Shown: positions 14,325-26,399 of the stretch, piece by piece
Layout of the letters: each line of letters begins with the position of its first letter
How positions within the stretch are numbered: position 1 is the first letter of the stretch
Source of the DNA: Sisyra terminalis
Taxonomy: Eukaryota > Arthropoda > Insecta > Neuroptera > Sisyridae
Length of the DNA stretch: 64,000 nt
Direction: 5' to 3'
Assembly: GCA_958496175.1 (NCBI GenBank)
Contig: OY292275.1
Span: forward strand, 39,199,701 to 39,263,700
The notes under the pieces: generated by a model
Told to the model about the DNA's origin: nothing
The model's database searches: none
Seen by the model: only the letters and a program-made list of their open reading frames with translations
Position numbers and translations under genes: made by a program

Positions 14325-14496
14325 GCCTATTGGTGGCCGAGTGGTCTAAGTGACTGCTCCAAAACTAGTTAGTTTTGGGTTTGATCCTCGTATCGAGCAA
14401 AGTTTTGATATTTCTCGATTATAGATTTTTATTAACCCTAGAGACTAAAGACCCAAGAATTTATAAAGCGACGGTAAATGACAATTAAAAACAAAA
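14325..14496 (+). mobile_element. tRNA-derived SINE, copy 2
   Basis: One of the best preserved copies. Head TGGCCGAGTGGTCTAAGTGA matches a pol III A box and GGGTTTGATCC a B box, about 45 bp apart as in a Ser/Leu-type tRNA. The tail contains the family segment ATTAACCCTAGAG and ends CGGTAAATGACAATTAAAAA. Target duplication TTGCTGAT flanks it at 14317-14324 and 14497-14504. Confidence 0.88.
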
Positions 14497-15264
14497 TTGC
14501 TGATAAAAATAGTAGAACGCATTTGGTATAAATTACATACACTATGTATATTGTATATACTATAATGTCTAAATGTGTATGTAAGCACAAAATTTATTTT
14601 ATTATCAGAATGTTTTTATGATGTTATAATATGGTCCTATCATTTAGATTAAAAATTAATAATATAAAATGTGTAAAACACCGTTTATATTTCATTTATC
14701 ATGTGGAAAAGTAAAAATCATTTCAAATAAATGCTTTGTAACAATGACTACTGAATTATTTTTAAAAATTATGTATATATGTTTATTATTAATTAATTAT
14801 TTTTTTTGATTGTTAATGAAAATTTAATTTTATTGGTCAGATAAAACCTAAACTGTCAACCATATCAGGTGGAGCAAAAACCTTATCTCAATCGATATAA
14901 AATTCATAAATCATTTGTAATGATACCAAAATTTCGGTCAAATTTAGTTTTGTTAATTTTATATCTTTTAATATTTAAATAGAAAACCAAATTTCAGTGT
15001 AATTTAGTAGAAAATTAGTCCTTGGATTTTCGTTTTTAATTATAATTATTGATTTTTCAACTAAATCTTTCCGAAAAGTTATTTTTTAAGTCAAATGATC
15101 AACGAATTTTAGCGAAGAAGCTTCTTCATATCTTTTAAAATCATTTATCCCATCATATTTGTTTGTTACTCAATCGAAAAAATAGAGCATTCCGACAATT
15201 ACAAATTTCTTTTGAGAGATTTTCCAAAACCAACAGTGGTACAACGTAGGTGTAGACTTGTGGA

Positions 15265-15330
15265 GTAGTGCTTCTTAATCCTTTTCATACCACGGCCCCT
15301 AAACTAGGAAAACTAAATCCAAGACTCCCT
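15265..15330 (+). mobile_element. hAT-like terminal fragment
   Basis: The sequence AGTGCTTCTTAATCC followed by CATACCACGGCCCC resembles the ends of hAT-type nonautonomous elements. No matching opposite terminus or 8-bp duplication was found, so only a fragment is claimed. Confidence 0.35.
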
Positions 15331-15722
15331 ACTGTTGTAGAATTTAGTGACCAACAGTACTTTTATTATGTACCATTATTTATTATTTTAGCAATATTTC
15401 GCGCATTGATGCAGATTGTACAGGATTGTACCGAAAAATGTTTCGTTTTAACTCGTTCCAAACGATAGTTATAATAATTTCTGTAAATGTAGTTACACTT
15501 TTATTAATCCATTGTTGAAATTGTAAAAACGACCGTAATTTTTGTTCTAAATTAGGTACAAATGATTTTATTGCGGATTTTTTCATGTGTACTACTGGTG
15601 GTTTTGAAAAGTCACTCAAGGGAAATTTATGATTGTCGAGAAATTATATTTTTTTCGGTTGAGGTACAAACGGAAATCTTTTCAGTACAACCAAGTTAAC
15701 CTTAAAGTACATTTAAACTCCT

Positions 15723-15908
15723 GGCTCTTGTCCCTTTTAAGGACGTCAAAATCTGGCAACGTTGCATTTTCTATTTTTAAAAAAAAACTAATTCGCGATT
15801 AGTTATAGTTAATTTCCGTCTAAAATTGTTTGATTTTCTCTTTTGTTGTTAAATTTTCATTATGGCCCGAAGCCTTATGTTTTACGCCCTTAAACGGGAC
15901 ATGAGCCC
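15723..15908. mobile_element. MITE family A, copy 2
   Basis: Both ends match family A: GGCTCTTGTCCC on the left and the inverse of GGGCTCATGTCCC on the right. The internal CTGGCAACGTTGCATTTT and ATTCGCGATTA are shared with copies 1 and 5. The right arm is shortened, so it is slightly smaller than copy 1. Confidence 0.7.
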
Positions 15909-17533
15909 AAAATCTTACTGTGTAGTAATCCAGTGATTTACATAAGACATTTAGTACAAGATGAATTTCAAGATTGAATTTAATTTTACAAAAAATTAAA
16001 TCATACCACGGTTAAGATTAACATAAAAATTACATCCATAACTTCAACAAATCATTTATAAAGGAAAATATGTAAAATTGTATTGCTATTAGTATTGAGC
16101 AATATGCATTTAAATAAAATAATCGTTTGTATGAAAATTAATATTTTCCTTAATGATAATAATTTTCTATTATTACAAAAAACATCGATAATCTCTAATT
16201 TTTCTGAAGGCTTCCTTGCAAACCTTATTTTTTATTATTAGACACCCACACCTTTGTAATGAAATACTTCATTTTGCGACAAGTGGATTTATGATTTTAG
16301 TTAACTGAATAATATTTTTATATATGCATAACAAATTATAATAATAAATTATTTCTAGACTAGATTTTTTGAGTATGTATTTCTGGGGATATTGTTTGTA
16401 GGTTCCTTGCTGTTAATTACATTTTGATCGAATAATAAATCAATTTTTTAAAAAAATATTAGTGGCTAAAAGTATTTTGAAATATTTCTTTTTGAGTTGA
16501 ATGAAAACTTCTATGAGTACAAATGACCTTAATACAAGTCCTTGTTTTTGCAAAGTAGCTTAGCTATAATTTTATGGTAAATCTAAAACTGATTGTTAGA
16601 CTTCTAAAAGTGAGTTTTTTATAGTACATTAATTAAATTGAATACATGTATTTATACAAATATACATATAAATAAATTTCAATTTTAGTTAATTTTGGTG
16701 AACTTGAAAAGTATGAATAAATTTTTGATCTAATTCATTGAAGATAAAAATAATTTGAATTATTCAAACCTGTTTTAATAATCAATACTAAAATATACTC
16801 TTTTTTCTCGATTTCAATCTTTATTGCATGCAGAAAACCATTTCGATTTGATCCCAGTCGGAAGGTTGGATCTCAATTGAATCCGATTTTGGTATAAAGA
16901 ATAAACCAATCAAATATAATTTCATTCGAAAAATTCGCTTGAATTTCATATCAATATATGTAACGTTTTCAATGTTACGTTATATTATAATTTCATATGT
17001 TATGCCTTTTCTTGAAGTTTGTCTTCAATTGTGTGGTTGTTTGGTCTTGTATTGTGAACAAACTGATCTATTTTTATTTTGCAAAGTGGTAAACAAAGAG
17101 TGGATTTGGTTTCTAACACCTTCATTATCATATTACATTAAAGTACTATTCTCTTCATAAACGAGTATTTTATGCGAAATGAATTCATTTTGCATGTTAC
17201 TTTGTTTAATTTATACCATACCTTAAAACTAAGCATTTATTTATTGATAATTTCTTATTTGGCAACAACAGACGAGGCAATTAATTTCCACTTGAGCGGT
17301 AATTGTTAGTTACTAACAATTAACTCTTTGTGTTTTTTACGTAATACAATATATATATATATATAAAATTAATATTTAAAACGCAAACACGAAGTCATTA
17401 GTAATAAAGCAAATTTTTTATTTAATATTTATATTTTAAAGATGGAATTGCATTTGCTTATTTATTATTGGTGGCTTCGAATTATATCCGAGAATAAATT
17501 GATATTTGAACAAAATTGAACTGAGGGCTTGAC
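15909..17533. other. Gene-free AT-rich stretch
   Basis: No gene, RNA or recognisable transposon end was seen. Open frames such as 16939-17160 have no recognisable motif and AT-driven composition. A short (TA)n run lies near 17350-17365. Confidence 0.5.
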
Positions 17534-18204
17534 TTAAGGGGGTTGTCTTCTGCGATGGGTTAAAAAAATCGTTTTTTCTGCAGAAATTGTTTCCTCAATA
17601 TGTTAAGAATATGGAGGTAAGGTGATTTTTAAAATTTGAAGTCGTTATAAAGATACAGTTAGCGTACTGGTGGCCGAGTGGTCAAAGGGACCGCTCCAAA
17701 AGCGGTAGCTGTTGAGCTCAAACTTCGAAAGGAAAATTTTTCAATATTTCTCAGTTTACGGATTTTTATAAATTCTAGAGTTGCTAAAGACTATAGTTGT
17801 TTAAAAGCAACAGTAAATAACTATTAAAAAAAGAAGATACAGTTATTACAAAGATGCAAAAGTTGTTATAATTTTATCCGTATTTAAAATTTTAAACATG
17901 TTTTTCTCAAAACTTTGTTTTCCAAACTATCCTCAATCGTATCTCGAGAACGGTTTGACTTTCAATTTATGAGGCTATAGATATAGACTCAAGTAGACTC
18001 AACACATGTAGATCACGGAATGAACGAAAATCATTGAAAAATTTCGAATATTTCTATTTTTTCATAACAAAAACGGCTAAAACTTAATAAAAAAAAAAAA
18101 TTAAAATTATACAATAACCGTTATATCTTTTTATTGGCTTTCGAAAAAAAAAATGTCAACAAAATTTTTAAAAGAACAGGCAGTACCCGGAAGGACTCTC
18201 TTAA
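17534..18204. mobile_element. TTAA-ended repeat family C, copy 1 (interrupted by a SINE)
   Basis: Left end TTAAGGGGGT and right end (inverse) TTAAGAGAGTCC are imperfect terminal inverted repeats that start at TTAA on both sides. The interior aligns with 59141-59500 and, in its first 90 bp, with the short copy at 46026-46134. A SINE sits inside at 17661-17833. The TTAA termini suggest a piggyBac-type or similar nonautonomous element; no transposase is present. Confidence 0.6.
17661..17833 (+). mobile_element. tRNA-derived SINE, copy 3
   Basis: Full-length copy with A box TGGCCGAGTGGTCAAAGGGA; the B box is degraded. An 11-bp target duplication AAGATACAGTT lies at 17650-17660 and 17834-17844. 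The related uninterrupted repeat near 59260 shows the unoccupied site, confirming insertion into repeat family C. Confidence 0.9.
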
Positions 18205-18440
18205 ACAGAATAGGTACTACTAATGAATTTTTATCGTAAGAAAATATTCAAAATAATTTTAAAAGCTTGAATGTAAAATTTGTTAAAATTTGTGCTAAAA
18301 CATAATTAATCATATCATAATCAATATTTGGTTGATGCATGATGAACAACCTTATTAACTCTTAATTATCAGTTTTTAAATTTTGCAGTTTATAAATTTT
18401 ACAAATGTATTAAAATTACTTATCTTTTTATTTTTCCATG

Positions 18441-18598
18441 CTGTTACTATTTGTTTTCGAAACCTGTCAAGATTTTTAGCGACTCTAGGATTAATGAAAA
18501 CTGTAAATCGAGAAGTATTGAAAATTTGCGTCATACTAGGATTGATGGACCTACCAACTTCGGAGCAGTCACCTTGACCACTCGACTATTAGTAGGCT
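18441..18598 (-). mobile_element. tRNA-derived SINE, copy 4 (diverged)
   Basis: Minus-strand copy ending at AGTAGGC. The head reads TCGAGTGGTCAAGGTGACTG in minus orientation, and the tail TTTTAGCGACTCTAGGATTAA is recognisable, but the outermost 3' tail is strongly diverged. No clear target duplication. Confidence 0.7.
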
Positions 18599-21426
18599 AT
18601 TTTAGTCTCTTAATAACTCTGATATCTATTAAAAATATTGCAGATATTTTTTTTAACTATAAAATTGATAAAATCGGAGACATAATTACATTGAAAACAT
18701 TTAAAAAAAAAACACAAAATCGAAATTTACCATCAAAAATCTAGTTCTGACCGGCCTGTGTGAAATGCGAATACACTAATTTTATTTATTTATTTTTTCA
18801 ATAATTAAATATGAAGGACATACATATCATAAGCAATACTATTGTTATCTGTAAAACATTTATTTCAAATTAAAAAATAGTTTAATCTTTTTTTAAATAA
18901 CATTTCAAATTGTTATCGTAGTTTGAACTTGCGGTGTTTCTTTTTCATTAGTGTTATAATTTTACTTTTTTTTTTTCACTTTTCTAAAAATAGAAATTCG
19001 ATTTAAATGTCTTCAAATAACATTGCACTAAATATATTTCAATTTATTTTAATATAAAAATTACTTTCTTCATATATTTAGTAAAGTACTGTAATGTGAT
19101 AAATAAGTACTTATAAAAATATGTTAAGATTGAATCAACTTTATCTTGCTTCTTTGATTGTAGCAATCAAAAACTATTTTTTCTTACACTTATTGTCAAT
19201 TGGCGATGATTATCTAATTAAATTTATCAACACTATAAATGTAAGAAAAAACATACGTAAAATAATAATTGATAGATGCGATTGAGAATATTCCAATATA
19301 CATATGTGTATAGAGAAAGCATTCTACGAGATGTTATTCATATGAACTTAAATTGAGAATAATTTTTGTTTCAATTATTGCAATTTTTATTGTTACGGTT
19401 TCAATTTAATGATAAATTTATACGTAATTGCTATTAGTAATGAAATCAAAGATAATGTTATCATAAAAGATTTAATATCAATATTGAAAAACTTGATTTA
19501 AGAGGCATTTAAAAGTCTTAGCAGTATATGTTACTTGGTGTTGAAAAGATTTTATTGGCATAATTAATTTTCCTCTCGTGCTACTATATGCCAATCATAT
19601 AGTGATTTGTTGCGAAATTATTAAAAAGTAAGTTAATATATTAATTTTGAAAATACTTATACCTATATGTATGCATGTTGGAAATAACCAAGAACAAGGA
19701 CATTTAGAAAACTCAATTCAGATAAAATACCTGCCGCGTTCCTCCTTCTTGCATTACCTTAACAATTTATTTGTATAACGAACTATAATAATTTAGAGAG
19801 GTGGAATATTTAACCACGATTCAGAATAGCGATTTGCTCATTATTGTTGTGATTATTTTAAAATGGATTGTCAATCAATTTATATAGAATAAGATTTATT
19901 ATCTTATTAAGTTGACAAATTCGGGTTCATTTAGTTTTACATTTTTATTTTTAACATTACAAGATTTAACGTGGTTTTTCACAATATTTTTGAAAAACTC
20001 TGATTAGTTTAATGTTGTTTGAATGGAAAGTTAATGGAATTACAAATTTAATTTTTCGTTATCTTATTTGAAAATTTAAAGTGATAAGTTTTGAAATTAG
20101 TTTTGCGTTGGCAGTGTGTGGTTTGATTGTAAAATTGTTTTATTTTTGGGGAAATAATTAAGGTGAGCAATTATCATTTCGTTTTACAATTTGATATTTA
20201 GGTATTTTATTTGAAATGTAGAGACAACGATAAAATGTAAGGCATTTTCACCGATAAAGTTTTATTGTTCGTATTACAATTCCAATTGTAAAAGTTTTAC
20301 ATAAAAATGGAAAATTAAATGTCTTTATTCATATTTGAGTTGCTTGTGTTTAAACATGTACATTTTTTGCTTAAAAACTAATGAGTAGTGAAAAAAATCG
20401 TGTTAATTTTGAACATATTAAAGTGGGATTAAAGAAAATTTGTCTGACATACAATTAGTTTCTTTACTAAAAATTATTCTCATTTAACGTAACTATCAGA
20501 GGAAACACTCAAACTAAAATATAAATTACTTATTACACTAATCAATTACAATGGCTATGTATTTTTGTAAGCGGACCAAAATTTTACTGAAACCTTTTGA
20601 CCATGATGATGAACAGAATCGTAAGTTTTATTTTCAATTTTTCAAAAATATAACACTCCAGCAATTTGTTAATGGAAAAATTAATAAATAAATTAGTAAG
20701 AAAAAGCGGATGACCCAAGTCAAGTCTTTTTGTTAAAAGTAAAAATAAATATTTAAAAGTCGAGGTCACTTTGAAGCATTTGTAATTTTTTCCTACATTT
20801 ACGAAAGTGAATAAAAATTAATTAACTCCCAAGACAAACAAACAATTAAACAACAATGATTTAAAATAATTATAGCAGATACTAAAAGAACTCATTTAAT
20901 TTCTTATAAAATCTATATGAAATGAACATAGCACTCAAAAGTTTTAATAAAAGCAAACAAATAGTAAATCATTTCGATAAATTCCATTTATCATTAATGA
21001 AATTTGAAAAAGTACAAAAAAAAAAGAATAAAATAGCTTGAACTTTGAAAATAGCAAAAGGAAAACTTGTAAAAGTATATATGCATTATTTTTTTTTTTT
21101 GAAGTATTTTGAGGATACTGAGCAGAGATTCAATCTACTTGGGATTATTTCATAATTACTTAGCTTAAAAACAAATTACCAGATGTGTTAATATAAAAAC
21201 CAGAATTTGCCAATAAGTGGTGGTAGTTGTAAATAGAAGCTATATCAAACCATATTGTTAAGGAAATTTTTTGTTTCAATATTTGACAATTTCAATTCTT
21301 ATAGTTGTAAAATTACCTGCGAATTAATCATTTTTAAAAACATTGAATATATTGAGTTTTGGGCCTTAAAAATACAATTCAGCGATAGCATTGATTTTCT
21401 TTTTTAAATTAATGTAGAATAGTTTA
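18599..21426. other. Gene-free AT-rich stretch
   Basis: I found no supported gene, tRNA or transposon terminus. Short open frames (for example 20584-20769 on the minus strand) carry no motif and are explained by base composition. Confidence 0.5.
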
Positions 21427-21451
21427 TGTCTTATGACTCAATTTCTTCTTT

Positions 21452-21600
21452 ATTACGACGCGTTTCAACAGTTTTTGTAAATACCCGACAGCAACATTAT
21501 GCATAACAATAATTAATTTTGAACTAGTGATAAAATCATTAACAAAAAACAAAAAAAAAAAACAAAAAAAAACAGTTTTTGACTGTTATCATCAGGTAAT
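21452..21600 (-). ncRNA. Hammerhead-ribozyme-like motif in left arm, loop II interrupted
   Basis: On the minus strand: stem I ATTAC (21600-21596), core CTGATGA, stem II AACAG...CTGTT, GAAAC, then GCGTC and the closing stem I strand GTAAT (21456-21452), a perfect 5-bp match. One extra base separates the core from stem II. Stem III can only be about 2 bp, as in the small hammerheads reported from Penelope-like elements. About 104 bp (a 94-bp insert plus one copy of AACAGTTTTT) enlarge loop II. Activity is untested. Confidence 0.55.
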
Positions 21601-22081
21601 GATTATTTTTTAAGGTATAAACAAATTTCATATAGGTCATTTGTTTTAATTAGTTTGTCGTTAAGGATATCATTTGGATCTAGTTTGTGTGCTTTGTATT
21701 TCATATTCTTCTAGGGTGTTCATATATGATCCTTTCTTGCAAATATGTAGTAGCTTAAAATTTATTTCGAAATTTAAGCATTGATGATTTTCGTCATAAC
21801 GGTGTTTTGTAAAAATTTGAAGTTGTTGTTGGAGTAGGTTTCTTGAGTGTATGTTCTTTATACCTTGTTCCGAAAGATCTATCAGTTTGGCCAATGTAAT
21901 ATATTGTATCAACAACTTCAAATTTTACAAAACACCGTTATGACGAAAATCATCAATGCTTAAATTTCGAAATAAATTTTAAGCCACTACATATTTGCAA
22001 GAAAGGATCACATATGAACACTCTAGAAGAATATGGAACAAACAACCTATACGAAATTTGTTTACAACTCACAAAATAATC

Positions 22082-22126
22082 ATTACCTGATTATGACAGC
22101 CAAAAACTGTTGAAACGCGTCGGAAT
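22082..22126 (+). ncRNA. Decayed hammerhead-ribozyme-like motif in right arm
   Basis: The same architecture without the loop insertion: ATTAC, CTGATTA, ACAG...CTGT, GAAAC, GCGTC, GGAAT. The conserved core G is T (CTGATTA instead of CTGATGA) and stem I has a mismatch, so it should be inactive. Confidence 0.5.
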
Positions 22127-22249
22127 AAAGAAGAAATTGAGTCGTAGGACATATATTATTATTCATTAATTTATTAACTATGACTCTGAAATAAATAAAA
22201 TACTTATCAATGTTAAAATTTATTTTCTGTTACCATTTAATCAAAAATT

Positions 22250-22880
22250 GCTGGAATCGCGTTGAAAGCTTATCGAAGCTTATGTTGAGCATACTGTTAA
22301 GAAATCTTAGTGTTTTGAGGGACTTCAAATATTTAAAATGGCGATATTGACGTGGAGAACGAAGAACGTGGAAGACCACCGAGAAAGTTTAAAGACATCG
22401 AATTGTTAGAGATGTTGGATGAGAATAATAGACAAACGCAACAACGACTTACGATAGTAGAGTTGAACCAAGATATATATCGCAAAAAATGGCGAAATAG
22501 ACAATTTAAAGTGATCATGCTGCATTATAATTCTCCTAGCCACACAAAAAACGTGTGAAGGATATTTGAGGCATTCAGTTTGGAAATACTTTCGCATGCA
22601 CCATTTTCCAGACTTGGCTCCTTCCGATTATTGCTTGTTTGCGTCGATGGGAACGCATTTACTGGGCAGCACTTTAAATCTTACGATGACCTATAAAAAT
22701 GAATCCATGACGAGTTTCGCTCAAAGGATTTTCTTGGCATGGTATCCACAAGTTATTAGAATAATGGCAAAGATATATAGTCAATAGAGGGAATTAATTT
22801 GAATAAAATAAATATTTACATGTAGAAATAATGAAAGCTTATTTTTCAGCAAAAAAAATCCGGTTTCATATTAAAACACC
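22250..22880 (+). pseudogene. Mariner transposase relic
   Basis: Broken mariner transposase. Frame pieces include NGDIDVENEERGRPPRKF and LLEMLDENNRQTQQ from the N-terminal DNA-binding region. After an internal deletion come VIMLHYNSPSHT (second catalytic block, Asp replaced by Tyr) and, in another frame, PDLAPSDYCLFASMGTHL (third catalytic block). Several stops and frameshifts are present. A plausible right terminus, TTAAAACACC next to TA, lies at 22871-22882; no left terminus was found. It differs in sequence from the mariner at 42951, so it is a different and older lineage. Confidence 0.8.
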
Positions 22881-25800
22881 TAGTACATGTGTACCATTTG
22901 TTTTAACTATGATCAATTAAGAGTATAGTATTATTAAAAAATGATTTATTATAGTAAATTGAAAACTTTTCCGCCACTTTATTTTAAGTTTTTAAAATTC
23001 TATTTTTCAATAAAGATTACATTGCGCAGCAAAAAAAAATATTATGGATTGTTTCCTTCACTTGATAAGTCCAATTCTGCTAACTTTGGGTCAAGTAAAA
23101 CTAATATGGTAACAACATTTTTTATTACCTCTAGTTTCTATGATACAGAATAATTAAAATAATTTAATTTCGGTAGAATTGAAACAAATCGTATATTTTA
23201 TATGAAATATTTTGCCTCAAAAATTAAAATCAGCTCTCATATTTATTCATAAAAGTTATGAATTAAATAATTTACATAGATTGCAAGTTGATGAATTTGA
23301 AAAGAATCATGTGCTACCTAAGTAAGGTCTTTTGGATTGGTTCTTATAGGTTAGTTCCGGAGCATCCCTCAACAAAGACCAGTAGTAACCCGCAAGCATG
23401 GCTTTATTTCAGCGGCCCGGATATCATTGTTTTATTAAAGATATGTCCTGATGGAATCTTTCTCTATGCTAATCACTGAATGCTCCACAATTATGAAGAT
23501 ACAAATTTAGATAGGAGCGAAGAAAATTGATTTTAAGAGATATGTTATATCCAAGTATTTTTTCAGAAGTGTTTTTACTGACTTAATGTAGTTATCTCTT
23601 GCCTCTAGAAACACATGTATCACCTCCATAAAAGTCTCCCAAGCTTATTTTTCTTTCCTCTGACGAATGTGGGATTTTCCTCAATTTTCAAATCCGGTAT
23701 ATTTTACAATGATTTGTGATACAATAAAGACAATAAAGACAATAAAGATTCTCTTCTTAACTTCTCTGAGTTCATGAGAATTTGTCTTTAAATGCTAGAA
23801 TTTGAAAAAAATTTAGTTCAACAAAGTTTGACTTCATGAGCACTAAAAACAGAAAAAAAGAGAACAATTTTAAGAGGGATAAGATAAAACTTAGAGAAAT
23901 TAATACTAAAATTAAATTAAAACTTAGAGAATAACTATAAAGAATATATTTATAGAACTACTGAATAGGTAACCAACAAAGTCAGGTGTACAAACTGATA
24001 TACATGTTATATTTTGGTATCATAAAAACCAATGTCTCATAAAAACAAGAGTTAAAAGGTCATTTGAATGTCATTTTTGCATTAAGTAGGTATAAACACA
24101 TAATAATTAGCTTCTATTGAGCCCGAAATATTTTTACTGTTATGTAGTGTTATCAGTTAATATACCAATTACTTATATATCTGTGTCTTTTACAACCTCT
24201 ATTCAACGATTATCCGACTAGAAATTACTTTGGGATTGCCCAAGGTATGCATTTGGCTCTCATTGGGCCCCAATAAGAACCCAAACAGGAAATCCCAATG
24301 AAAAATAAAAACATAATATACGAAGAACGTAATAATCAAAAGTAGAAAGCTCTCAATAGTTATCAAGCTATATTCTTTTTCTCTAATTTCTTCTCGCTTC
24401 CACATAGAAAACCCTTTAGGTATATATACTAGTCATTTCACAAGGCCATACCAGGAAAATAATCGGCCACGAATAACATAAATAAAGTTAAAGAAAAGAA
24501 AATGTCTTTTTCCTGAATTTTATTTCAGACTTTGCAATTCCCAAGGTTGTCACTGATAACAAATATGATTCATGAGACTAACAGTAAGCTTCCTCTAATA
24601 CCTTTGAAAAAATAAGACGATAATGTTTAATTTTCGTGTCGAATTTGGACTACGTAATATGGGATTGAAGATTGGACTTTTCATAACTTTTACTTAAAAA
24701 ATTAACGCCTCAAAATATAGAAGGTATTACAATATAATTAGTTAAATCTAAAAGCTATATACTATTCACTTTATTCATGAAATGTATTTTGACAACCGAT
24801 AAAAACTCCAAAGTTAAAGGATAATTGTAATTCAATTATCGGAAAAAATATTTTAAAATGTTGCTAACTGTAATTTAAGCTGATAAATTTTGATAAGATC
24901 AAATGATGCGGCGAATAAAAATTAAAGCCGATAAAAAATAAGATTGAGACAAATGCTATCGTATCAATTTGAGTGTACTGAATAGTTCTGAAGATCCAAG
25001 GGCAAATTTTTAAATAACGACGAACCCTTACCCACTTAATTAAAAAGACATTGTATTAAAAAGTAATTAATAATGTACAACAACTCGGGAAATATATAAT
25101 TAATATTTTCAATTTCTTTATTTCATTAAATGTGATTTTTGTTTTTTTGAAATTGGCAAAACTCTACTTAGAGTAGTTATTCAATGAAGGCATTATAGAG
25201 TATACCACTTTATTAAAATACTCTATTAATCTAAAAATTATATAGGAGGTATAGAAGGTCTGTGATGTAACTATACACTGAAAAGAGCTTACAAGTTTAA
25301 CTAAGCAGTTAAATGTCCAGTTTTTTTGGCCTTGCGGGCTTAAATATGTAGATATTTACTTTATTTAATCGACAAATATAAATTTTCAATAAATTGAAAA
25401 CCATAAATACGACAGAGTTTTGTTAGATAAAAGTGTCTTTACGCTAGCTCATAAGTAATTTATATAATATAATTTAATTGTTCTATTGTAAAGATAAATT
25501 AAATATTTTTTATGGTTACTTACAGTCCTTTTATAATAAGGGGGCATCCATTATTTACGTGAGGGGGAGGTATTGAGCAAAATCTCACACAATCTCTCGT
25601 GGGGGATAGGATGATCTCGGCAAATATCACGTATTTTTTCAAAAATCAAGATAACCAAGATAAGTCCTAACCAAGATAAAAGAGTTGAAGTCTATACGGA
25701 TATCAAGTTCTGTAGGAACTTACAACAGAAACTTGCAATAGGAATGTAAAACAATTTTTATTAATTGAAAATAAAATTCGTTAAGGGCCTTAACTCATTC

Positions 25801-26212
25801 GTTCATTGAGATCATTGTTATGCTGACTTAATATTTAAACTTCCTTTTGGCTCTATTAAGTTCATGAAGTTCATTAATATTATATGTATAATTGGGATAT
25901 CATTTTTTCTATAAATATTCATAACAATTGACAATTTTTGTATACAACTAAATTGTATAAAGTTGAACAACTAGAAAAGTTAAATTTCAAAGGTAATGTA
26001 AATGGCATCAGTTTGAACATAATGATGGTTGTTGAAAATTGCTCAGTTATAAGTTTTATAAATTATAAGTATTAAAACTTGTAATGCTTTTTCTCCAATT
26101 AATACAACATTGTTTTATATTTCTTTTGCAAGGCTCTGTTGTAAGTTCCTAGCGTATTTGACCTCCATAAAGATTACAATTCCTTTATCGGTGAGTCGGA
26201 ATACTCCAAATA
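22881..26212. other. Gene-free AT-rich stretch
   Basis: No supported gene. The segment 23340-23420 is locally GC-richer and might be an unrecognised repeat relic. The segment 25540-25620 has a G-rich block (GTGAGGGGGAGG) of a kind often seen in DNA-transposon ends, but no partner end was identified. Confidence 0.45.
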
Positions 26213-26389
26213 CTTTTTTTTATTCTTACTTACCGTCACTTTATAACTACTAAAATCTATAGCGACTCTAGGATCTCCCTAAAAATCCGTTCATAAAGAA
26301 ATATCGAAGATTTACTCGATACGAGTTTCCAACCCAACACTTTCCAGGTATAGAGAGGCCAATAAAGACCACTCGGCCACCGTAGGCTA
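26213..26389 (-). mobile_element. tRNA-derived SINE, copy 5
   Basis: Complete minus-strand copy. The head GGTGGCCGAGTGGTCTTTATTG and the tail CGGTAAGTAAGAATAAA are both present. A 10-bp target duplication ACTCCAAATA lies at 26203-26212 and 26390-26399. Confidence 0.88.
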
Positions 26390-26399
26390 ACTCCAAATA

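Larger units (their letters stand above)
21427..22157. mobile_element. Penelope-like retroelement fragments as an inverted pair (GIY-YIG domain)
   Basis: Two inverted copies of one retroelement 3' end meet near 21906. On the minus strand the left arm encodes YYIGQTDRSFGTRYKEH, then (after a 1-nt frameshift near 21815) TKHRYDENHQCLNF and MNTLEEYEI. These are the Tyr-Ile-Gly, Arg-x-x-x-His and catalytic-Glu segments of a GIY-YIG endonuclease. The right arm on the plus strand repeats TKHRYDENHQCLNF and MNTLEEYG, is truncated at its 5' side, and ends ICLQLTK then stop. Both arms continue into a shared 3' segment with GAAACGCGTCG. GIY-YIG plus this 3' segment fits Penelope-like elements, which commonly form inverted or tandem partial copies. 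No reverse transcriptase domain is present, so this is a dead fragment pair. Confidence 0.75.

Noticed and set aside
14325..14400. tRNA-Ser-like sequence with A and B boxes
   Set aside because: Part of the SINE family: it has a shared nontRNA tail and a target duplication, and the acceptor stem does not close, so it is not a tRNA gene.
17346..17365. (TA)n run as a possible origin or regulatory element
   Set aside because: Simple repeat of a kind common in AT-rich insect DNA, with no further structure.
18383..18744. Overlapping plus-strand open frames
   Set aside because: They cross a degraded SINE copy and have no protein-like features.
23288..23479. 63-codon open frame in a locally GC-richer segment
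   Set aside because: No recognisable domain, no supporting exons or splice sites; possibly a repeat relic, but unsupported.
24199..24405. 68-codon minus-strand frame with hydrophobic stretch
   Set aside because: Hydrophobicity follows from T-rich codons; no signal peptide plus domain structure or neighbouring exons.
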